From contig JAAALK010000283.1 in NCBI GenBank assembly GCA_019279435.1, positions 4,960,001-5,024,000 on the forward strand: DNA of 64,000 bases, read 5' to 3'. The position numbers and the translations under genes are program-made. The DNA comes from Zizania palustris (taxonomy: Eukaryota; Streptophyta; Magnoliopsida; Poales; Poaceae). Below the pieces are notes generated by a model. It was not told the DNA's origin. It saw nothing but the letters and a program-made list of their open reading frames with translations, and searched no databases. Positions within the stretch are counted from its first letter, which is position 1. Each line of letters starts with the position of its first letter. This document shows, one piece after another, positions 57,371 through 64,000 of the stretch.

Positions 57371-58113
57371 TGTTTACTTGCCTCGGATCAAGAGGAGGAC
57401 CATGACCATATTCTGCCCTCCGAGCTATGGCTTGATCTCCGAAGATTGTCAAAACTCCTGACTGTGTGGGCATCTTCATGCATAAGTAGTTGTGATGCGC
57501 CACAGCTCCGAACTGATTCAACATGCCTCGCCCAAAGATAACATTATAAGCATACGGGGCATCTACCACATCAAAGATAACTTCCTCAGTTCGGGCTAGT
57601 AAACCTTCTCCGAAGGTTACTTCCAGGCCTATCTGGCCAAGTGCATCTAGCGGAGGTCCTGCGAAGCCTTGCAGAGGACGAGCCGCTGGAGGAGATGCTT
57701 CCGGGAAATGCATAACTGATCGAAGGCTTGCACAAATATGATATCTGCCGAGCTACCTCCGTCAATTAGCACCCTTCGGACTTCTGTTCCTGCAATATCA
57801 GCAGTAATAACCAATGGATCTGCATGCGGGAACTTGATACCAGCTGCATCCTCCGCAGAGAAAATATTGGAACATGAGACCACTCCGGCATTGCAGCTGC
57901 AGATGACGAAGTCCCAATGTGGCCTACTTCTCGAACGTACTCTCTTCGCTGTCTCTTGGACATGCTTCCGAGAGTACCTCCTCCGGAGATAGGAGAACTA
58001 CTCTCTTCCCTCTATCTTGCCCTTCTTCTTGCTTCGGAGGTGGCATAAAATTGGCCACCGGAGGATGCCTTGCAGCATCAAAATTTTCTATCCGCGCCAC
58101 AGCCTGGACCGGC
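57231..58113 (-). pseudogene. Gypsy M protease and end of gag
   Basis: On the minus strand, REYVREVGHIG and EWSHVPI (58000-57860) are typical just before protease in Tat elements. The active site reads VLIDGGSSADIIF near 57760. Frameshifts near 57865 and 57715 split the domain, which continues through YNVIFGRGMLNQF (about 57540). The gag core lies in or beyond the assembly gap. Confidence 0.85.
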
Positions 58114-58213
58114 NNNNNNNNNNNNNNNNNNNNNNNNNNNNNNNNNNNNNNNNNNNNNNNNNNNNNNNNNNNNNNNNNNNNNNNNNNNNNNNNNNNNNNN
58201 NNNNNNNNNNNNN
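58114..58213. other. Assembly gap (100 N)
   Basis: Exactly 100 N mark a gap of unknown size. The left flank is gypsy M protease and the right flank is the antisense gene of element F, so M gag, M 5' LTR and any CACTA right end are probably missing here. Confidence 0.95.
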
Positions 58214-59599
58214 TAAAGAGAAGGTAACGGCCCTCTAGGAGAGCCTTGCCAACTTCGAGGGCCGGACTTCAGAGTTGGAGGAGATGGTTCGTGCAGAGTG
58301 GAACACGAAGGCAATGTTGGAGGCTACGAACGAAGAGGTCCTAGCTAAGAAGGTGGTGCTTCGGGCCGAAGTCGAAAGGCTTCGAGAGGCGAAGGCAGTC
58401 TCTGGAGCTGAAGCCGTAGGACTTTGGGAAGAACGTCAACGTTCAGCTGATGAGGTACGACAACTGCTTTCTCAGAAGACCACACTCATGACGAAGACGG
58501 CTGAGCTTAGCACTCTGGTTCATGACTTTCGTGCTTCGTCAGAGGCCTTGGTTGCAGAATGGGCAAAGTGTAGCAGTATGGCCTCCGAGACCATGGACGT
58601 CCTTCGGGGCGTCTTGGAATACTTCGGGAAGTCTTGTGCTTCTTCCTCATCAGAGAACGAGCCTTTGGCCCAGATGTTGAAGATGATCCAAGCAGCGTCG
58701 AAGACAATGAAGACTTCGGGAACTCGGTATGGAGAGATCTCTCGCAAGTAGCCACACTCGGAGTTCTTCACCACTTCGAGGACATCAGACTCTCTGTTGC
58801 GCCAAACGTGGGCCTAGCGCCTTCTAGCTTTGCGGGCGATCGACTGTTGACCCCTTTGCCTGATGTCGCCGCAACCTGGGAAGCTTTTCAAGCAACCTAG
58901 AAAGCTGAAGGTCGGACAACAGTGAAGGCATGGATCGACGAAGCCCATCCTCAAAAGCAGGCACAAACACTGCCTCCGGTAATGCCTTCATCAAGCATAC
59001 CTCCTACAGACCTAAAGGTCTAGCTCTCTTAGGACCTTGACATGTAAAAACTTGTATTCCTGTCTTGCTTTTTATGAATGAAAAAGAATTATTTGGAATG
59101 CTTTTAGGAGTTGTTGTACTCCCTAGATGATGACCTTGAAGTACTAGAAGTTAACGAAGGGCTCCACCAGCAGTGGGCTACCTTCGAAGCTTTAAGGCTT
59201 CACAAGTGTCCTCGATTTTCCATTCCTCGGGGGAGTCATGGAGAGGTCGCGCCCGATATTTTTAGCAAAGTGCTTTCTTATATTAAGGAAGAAAAAGAGG
59301 AAGTTGTAGTTCTAACATCCTCATCTTCGGAGGACATTGACTGGTATGAAGAGGAGTGGTCTGACGAAGATCTAGCGGAGACTAACTTCGAAAGACTTCA
59401 GACCTAGGCTAAACTCCAGCAAGAGCAGAAAGACTTCAGGGCTTCGCAAAGAGGGAAACAGATTAAAAGAAAAGTTCTAAAAACTATAGGCTTAGGAATG
59501 AATCGTGTAGGCCATCGAGGTCAAGCGAACGCCGAAGCTAACCTTAGGGATCGAAGGGGCATTCGTTTCCTTCTTGGTTTAGACACCGATTTTTCATAA
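58214..59599 (+). pseudogene. Antisense gene of F, 3' exons
   Basis: Exon sequence from 58214 to 59017 encodes the coiled coil (ELEEMVRAEWNTK, VVLRAEVERLREA) and corresponds to exon 4 in M. The intron 59018-59107 is followed by the last exon, 59108-59599, ending RRGIRFLLGLDTDFS before TAA. Stops occur at about 58237, 58748 and 59405, and the region near 58750-58770 needs a frame change. It is taken as the continuation of 39073-41235 because both lie between the matched LTRs and target duplications of F. Confidence 0.8.
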
Positions 59600-59791
59600 T
59601 GTAATATAATTGATTGAGTAATATAAATTGTCAAATGCGTTTAAATTGTGCCTTAACTCCTAGCCCCTCTTTGTGGGGGGGGGGGGGGTGCCTTCGATTA
59701 TCAAGCGAGGTCGGTCGCGCATAATGCCTGGCACGCTTACTTAGGCTTCACTTATTTATACTTAATGGACAATTTTTATAGAGTTTTTCGA
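59600..59791. other. Short spacer with G14 run in F
   Basis: It corresponds to the start of the spacer after the antisense gene in M, then breaks off. A run of 14 G at 59675-59688 may be an assembly artefact. No pol sequence is present. Confidence 0.6.
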
Positions 59792-60102
59792 TCCTACAAC
59801 CGACCTAGTGGATACTGTTTAGTATTCTTTGTAGGGTTAAAAGGGTAAAAGATCGAGCCAACAGTAAGAAAGTAATCGTTCCATCCTTGTTGGCAGTGCC
59901 CCTTTGGGTGAAGATGCTTCGGGGTTCTTTTTCATGTCGTAGCCTTAGTGGAAACCTCTATCTCGGAATGCTCCGGAGGTACAGCAGCCTTGATGGCTAT
60001 TAGGACCTCCGGAGAACAGGGTTTCTAACTTCCTTTTATCTTCAGATAGTGTTGATGCAGAGATTTTGAACGATGCTGAGGATGAAGTATTTTCCCCCAA
60101 CA
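59792..60102 (-). repeat. Truncated right LTR of element F
   Basis: It is nearly identical to 38255-38565 (ACCTAGTGGATACTG, GATCGAGCCAACA) and ends CCCCCAACA directly before GTATA. About 215 bp of the LTR are missing at its inner side. Confidence 0.85.
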
Positions 60103-60540
60103 GTATACAACCTGAAAATCATACAATAGCATGAGATGTCGGACTTAACCGATGAAGCCTCAAACTACCACACCTAGATGAATCAATCTAAGAGATCAAT
60201 CTAATGCAGCCTTAGACCTATCCAATATACCACGATAAAACCAGAGATTGTGTTTGTTTCAACCAGTGCTTCAAGAGATCAAACTGATGCGCCAAGTAGT
60301 TGTTTGATGGAGATGTGTTTTTGACCTAAATAAGTGATACATATTTATAGTCCAGAGACTTGCCATCCAAACAATCTATGCTAACCGATTCTAGATAAAA
60401 CTTCATCTTCTCATCATCGGCTCCTTCCTAACTGACCACGTTGTAACGGATAGGCTTCTTTGACCGGATCCTCCTTGACTTTCGTTTACCGTAGGACATC
60501 CTTGGTGGGCCCTGGGATTTACCAAAACTTGGCGTCAACA
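60103..60540 (-). repeat. K LTR, first half (U3 side)
   Basis: On the minus strand it begins TGTTGACGCCAAG at 60540 and includes an ACTATAAATATG promoter near 60342-60353. It is interrupted by F at GTATA and continues at 38038. Confidence 0.75.
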
Positions 60541-61119
60541 CATGCCCCCAGTTTCAGACCATTAAATGGCCTCCGATGCTTTGAAATTACCGTCCATTAT
60601 CACCTCAAACGTCTATTCGCATGATCCTTTCACTTTGATTGCCAGCCAAAATCCTTCACCTTCTAGTACTTTTATAACTTCGCCCAAGGTTCTAGCTTCA
60701 TAATTTTTCTCCTCATTTCTATTTCTTTAGTTTCGGCCATTAACGACTGCGTTGGGTGTTGCCTGGTCCGACGTATTTATGTTTCTTCGTGGCGACGTCG
60801 GATCAGGCTTCATCCCACCTAGTTTTGTGCTGGTCTTCTTTAAACCGAAGATTCAGTTCCTTTAATCTCGGTCCTGCAAAGATCTCAGTGCTTTTAAAAC
60901 TATACTTATGATTACCTTTTGACAAACGTTGCATGTGGCCCCACCAAATCCAGCGGAATCGGCTTGACCTGGCTGCCGATAAGTTACTTCTTGCTTTATA
61001 AGTACCCCGATCACTCAACCTTTCTTATTTACGCTTTCTGCTCACTATTCATTCTTGCCCCCCGAGATTGCCGCCGTGTTCTTGTGATCGCCACCATTCA
61101 TTGCCTTCTTCTTCTCTGC
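60541..61119 (+). other. K internal sequence: polypurine tract and leader of an antisense gene
   Basis: On the minus strand ACTGGGGGCATG (60541-60552) is the polypurine tract. On the plus strand a TATA-like box (GCTTTATAAGTA, about 60993-61004) and a pyrimidine-rich leader follow, as in the promoters of the antisense genes of M, F and G. The coding part is cut off by element G at 61120. No gene is complete here. Confidence 0.5.
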
Positions 61120-61612
61120 TGTTGGCGTAAAAGATTACGCTAACAGGTTCTCTAAGATTAAGAACTAACAAACAAAGAGTTTGTGAAGCGGACTATCTCA
61201 AGCCTCCGTATTGGATAATAGCTTGAAGTAGTTCGAAGTTGTGTATTGAATATCTGAATATTCGATGCCTATTACAGGGTTAGAACGGGGTATTTATAGG
61301 TAAAAAATCTAAGGAAAAGACCTTTTTACCCCTCAATTACAACCGACATAGTGGAAACTATTCGGTACCCCGAATAGGGCTAAAATGGTAAAGTATGTCC
61401 GAAGAAGATAGATAAGGTAGACGTCTCGTCAGTCTTGCTGTTTCCCACTATGGAGATGGAGACTTCAGAGGGTATCTTCGAACTGGGATTCAACGAACCC
61501 TTCGGCTTTAAACCTTCATCAATTTGGAGACAAGTCTTTGGCTTGGAACTTTATGAGTTGTCTTTGTCTCTTAATCTTGAAGGTCCTGAGGACGAAGTAT
61601 TTCCCCCCAACA
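61120..61612 (-). repeat. LTR of element G
   Basis: This 493-bp LTR begins TGTTGGCGTAAAAGATTACG, identical to that of M over this stretch, and ends CCCCCAACA. Its minus-strand TATA box is at 61291-61298. Confidence 0.88.
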
Positions 61613-61835
61613 GTATCCCCTCAAATACGCTTCTCCAAATAACCTATATAGTAGGAGAGCAGTATACGCAAGAAATATGTTCATGCTCAGGGACTTGGAA
61701 AAAATTCAAGGTACCATAACCATTCGAAGTGTCTTCAGCATCGGAGGTATGTCTGATGGAAGCTTCGAACTTGGATTCCCGTGTGAATTCTTCGCAAGGA
61801 ACTGGACCATTGCAGAGGTGGAGCAACGTAGAGAG

Positions 61836-61895
61836 CCGTTAATTTTGAGCCGTTACCCCTCAAGTAGCCGTTAGACTTCCTTGAAAAAGTAACGG
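61836..61895 (+). promoter_or_regulatory. AACGG motif cluster upstream of the antisense gene in G
   Basis: Four AACGG words lie at 61836, 61850, 61868 (as CCGTT) and 61891. The third reads TCTAACGGCTA on the minus strand, a full match to the MSA consensus as I recall it. Function is inferred. Confidence 0.4.
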
Positions 61896-62014
61896 ATATA
61901 ACTTTAATTGCGAGTTCATACGTTTTTTACCTTCTGGTCCCACCTGTCAGTGGCAGAAGCCGAAACTAAAGTGTAAACGCGTACTCGAAGCATAGCAACT
62001 GAAGGCGAAGGGGC

Positions 62015-62021
62015 TATAAAA
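62015..62021 (+). promoter_or_regulatory. TATA box of the antisense gene in G
   Basis: GGCTATAAAAAGGG lies 90 bp before ATG 62105. Confidence 0.6.
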
Positions 62022-62104
62022 AGGGAAATCAAGCCACAACGGGATCTTTGGCCTCCACACTTCAACCTTCAAGCTTTCCCCAACTTCCCTGAGCAATTAG
62101 CCCG

Positions 62105-62556
62105 ATGGCGAGGACCAGCGCAACAGTTCCAACAATAGCGGGATCTTTTGCGTAGAGGCAGGCCTAGGTGGCATCAGCAGTAGTAGCAATGGCAGGAGCC
62201 CCGGGGGGGTTCTTGGCCCAAAAACCCGTGAGACCTCCGCCCACCGTCCAAGAAGCTGTTGAAGCAAAGCTTCCTCCTCGGGCAGTCGACGAGCACGGCG
62301 GAGTCCATCGAGGAAGCAGTGGATGGGAAACTGAGCCTAGGGATGAGAACTCAGGTCCCCAGAATGGAAGTGACCCCGGTGCCACGGAGCGGAGAGATGG
62401 TGGTCTTTGAGGCCTTCTTCGAAGTTGGGCTGGGGCTTCCTGCAATCAACTTCTTGGCAGAGGTACTAGAAATGTTTCACATTACCTTGCCGTAACTATC
62501 TCCCAACGCCATCGCTAGACTGGCTATCTTCGAATGGGCCCTTCGGGTAGAAGGGT
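62105..62556 (+). pseudogene. Antisense gene of G, start only
   Basis: ATG 62105 (MARTSAT) is followed by stops and a frameshift. The conserved core is then clear at 62395-62550 (MVVFEAFFEVGLGLP, FHITLP, ARLAIFEWAL). The gene is cut by the SIRE-type LTR at 62557. Confidence 0.8.
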
Positions 62557-63110
62557 TGTAGGACCGAAAGTAGCGACCAGAGGGGGGGTGAATGGGCGCC
62601 TAAAAATTCTTTCGAATCAATGGCCTGCTCCCAACACCCAACGCTCCTCTAACGACTAAGCAACAAAGTGTGAACAAATTGCCTAAGTCTAAAAGTATCT
62701 ACCCTATAAACAATCGATGTCAAAAACAGAGAAACATCAATACAGTGCTAATAGGCAGATAAATAAAAATGTTCAAAACATGGCAGATCAAACTTCTCAG
62801 TAGAATAATTTAAGTACACAAGGAATGGGATGAGAAGTTACTGTTCAAAATCTGTCTCCTGTTCGGAACTTGGCGAAGCCTGCTTTGCTGTGTCGAAGCC
62901 TGCTTCACTGTGTCGAAGCCTGCTTCGCCGTGTCGAAGTGTGCTTCGCAGTTTTGTGTCGAAGCCTAGCGAAGGCTGTCGTGGAAGTGCAGAAGGTTGGT
63001 TGAGTCTAGCCTAGTTAGAGTGTAGCAGTGAGCGAAGTATGCTTCGAAGCGAAGTATGAACATATCGAAGCTTGCTTCGAACAGTATACTTCGAAGCCAC
63101 AAACTTCGAT
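62557..63110 (-). repeat. SIRE-type copia LTR fragment (minus strand)
   Basis: TGTAGGACCGAAAGTAGC at 62557 is the reverse complement of the copia C LTR end, and homology continues to about 63110. It includes four or more copies of a TGTCGAAGCCTGCTTCGC unit at 62880-62955. The U3 part is missing, so it is a truncated LTR. Confidence 0.88.
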
Positions 63111-63506
63111 CAGAACGCTTCGAACATAGTTCACAGAGAAGCTACCTTCGAGAGTGATGAGGACATCACTTCACATGATACACACATGGAGCCTCCACCT
63201 ACAATTCAGTTACTAGGACGAATCACACGCGCCCGTGCCCGTCGCTTGAACCATGAGGTTAATTCTTTCCTTAGTAATTTTGATTATATTTGTTTGGACG
63301 AGATGCTACTGAATTCTAGTGATATTTTGTTGCTTCGGAACATGGGAGATGGAATACAAGAGTTGGAGCTGAAGACGGAGTCGCACGGATGTTTTGAAGT
63401 CAAGATTTCGCTGGTTCTGACTACATCAACCACCCTGCACCAAAATGGGCATAACTTCCTCATACGAAGTCCGATTGGCGCGTTCTTTGACTTTTTGGAA
63501 AGCTGA
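63111..63506 (+). pseudogene. Gypsy L polyprotein C-terminus
   Basis: The plus-strand frame contains GRITRARARRLNHEVNSFLS and DEMLLNSSDILLLRNMGDG, typical tail words of grass gypsy polyproteins. It then continues about 55 less conserved codons to a TGA at 63504. Upstream pol is missing because it abuts the LTR fragment. Confidence 0.75.
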
Positions 63507-64000
63507 GGAGAAGACGGATCGTTTGCCGTTGGTTTCACCTCATTTGGAGTCTCGAGTCGTTCTGTGTGATTTAAACAGTCCTGCATGACAGAACTGGGCC
63601 GTGTTGGCCCATAGTCTGAGTCTGTACGTATTCTAGCCCATAGCCTGTGTCTGTTCGTCTTCCACAGGCCGCCGCCCTATATATTCTCACGCCAGCCACC
63701 TCTAGGGTTAGGTTTTGCTTTGTTGCATCTACACTGTTGTGTTTAGATCCCGCCTCTTGCACCGGACCGATTGGCTGCTGCATTGGCGTTTGTGAAACCT
63801 CACCTTATCTTCGTTTGTCTGTGATTTGGCATTCGATTTGTATCCTTCCTGTTCTTGCTTGTGTTCTTGGGTTCGCTTGCAGGAATTAGCCTTCGTGGCG
63901 AGGTCAATCGCGTCCTGCGTGGTTGATAACCAATGGAGACAGTGGTGTAACGATTGCAAGATTTTGATCCGCCGGACCGGAGCCTTGGATCGCCAACGTC
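63507..64000 (+). repeat. Probable 3' LTR of gypsy L, running off the window
   Basis: After the pol end, a promoter-like stretch (CCCTATATATTC at about 63676) and a leader rich in pyrimidines suggest LTR U3-R-U5 sequence. The left edge is not clear, and no polypurine tract was identified. No gene is seen. Confidence 0.5.

Larger units (their letters stand above)
48333..58113 (-). mobile_element. Ty3-gypsy Tat-lineage element M with antisense gene
   Basis: In minus-strand order the element shows protease, reverse transcriptase, RNase H, second RNase H, integrase, a repeat-rich spacer, an antisense gene on the plus strand, a polypurine tract and the 3' LTR. Its gag and 5' LTR fall in or beyond the assembly gap at 58114. 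The dual RNase H and the antisense extra gene between pol and the 3' LTR match the Tat/Retand-type organisation. Pol has about six frameshifts, while the antisense gene is intact. Confidence 0.9.
38039..60102 (-). mobile_element. Element F: LTRs plus antisense gene, no gag-pol seen
   Basis: The left LTR (38039-38565) and a truncated right LTR (59792-60102) belong to the same subfamily. They are flanked by the perfect duplication GTATA (38034-38038 and 60103-60107). Inside lie the 5' part of the antisense gene (39073-41235) and its 3' part (58214-59599), separated by the CACTA and gypsy M insertions. Between the antisense gene end and the right LTR only 192 bp remain, so gag and pol are missing. 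Either they were deleted or the element was non-autonomous. Confidence 0.8.
37519..61119 (-). mobile_element. Gypsy element K (minus strand), interrupted by F
   Basis: K is represented by its 3' LTR in two pieces (37519-38038 and 60103-60540), its polypurine tract, and about 570 bp of internal sequence up to 61119, where element G is inserted. The LTR ends are TGTTGACGCC and CCAACA on the minus strand. The rest lies right of the window or is deleted. The 38034-38038/60103-60107 duplication belongs to F and proves that the two LTR pieces were once continuous. Confidence 0.75.
61120..62556 (-). mobile_element. Element G (M/F-related gypsy), truncated
   Basis: G has an LTR at 61120-61612, a polypurine tract and the start of the antisense gene. 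It is cut at 62556 by a SIRE-type LTR. Bases 61115-61119 (TCTGC) should be its left target duplication. The rest is not in the window. Confidence 0.8.

Noticed and set aside
59675..59688. G14 run as a quadruplex or regulatory element
   Set aside because: A single mononucleotide run missing from the matching place in M. Slippage or an assembly error is more likely.
1..64000. CRISPR array, bacterial operon or ribosomal RNA genes
   Set aside because: No regular short repeat-spacer pattern, no Shine-Dalgarno-led gene clusters and no rRNA-like sequence. All supported genes are plant transposon genes.

Overview
This window is a block of nested plant transposable elements. I found no host gene I could defend. 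Three things point to a plant, most likely a grass. The first is a SIRE/Maximus-type Ty1-copia element resembling the Opie/Ji type, with ~2 kb LTRs and a tRNA-Met-like primer site. The second is several Ty3-gypsy Tat-lineage elements with two RNase H domains. The third is a CACTA element with a TNP2-type transposase. The grass assignment is inference from family resemblance.

Left half (1-30.4 kb): a four-level nest that can be read from target-site duplications (TSDs). A minus-strand chromovirus-like gypsy (H, 25171 to about 30.1 kb) was hit by a minus-strand copia (A; one LTR at 22729-25170, gag at 22475-22665 continuing at 1-874). A's gag was hit by a plus-strand Tat gypsy (B, 875-22469, TSD ATATG). 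B's pol was hit by a nearly complete SIRE-type copia (C, 7390-18713, TSD GTGGA). Between 30.3 and 37.2 kb lie fragments of further copia elements: an inverted gag piece, element D (LTR plus gag start) and element E (LTR tail plus a decayed gag).

Right half (37.2-64 kb): a second nest. A gypsy LTR fragment (K') is interrupted by a minus-strand Tat-like gypsy (K), whose LTR is split by element F (38039-60102, TSD GTATA on both sides). F in turn contains a CACTA element (41645-48332), which is cut by another Tat gypsy (M, from 48333 to a 100-N assembly gap at 58114-58213). A related element (G, from 61120) sits in K. A SIRE-type LTR piece and the 3' end of another gypsy (L) close the window.

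The most interesting feature is in M, F and G. Between the pol side and the 3' LTR these elements carry a separate gene on the strand opposite to pol. Each copy has its own TATA box 90-150 bp before the ATG. The gene has conserved short introns, a putative-gypsy-transposon-type N-terminal domain, a long coiled coil and a conserved C-terminus. In M this antisense gene is intact over five exons (1145 codons), while pol in the same element has about six frameshifts. F appears to carry this gene and LTRs but no gag-pol. Antisense extra ORFs in Tat/Retand-type elements have been reported before. The per-copy promoter, shared AACGG-type motifs, exon conservation and the intact-versus-decayed contrast are the parts worth testing.
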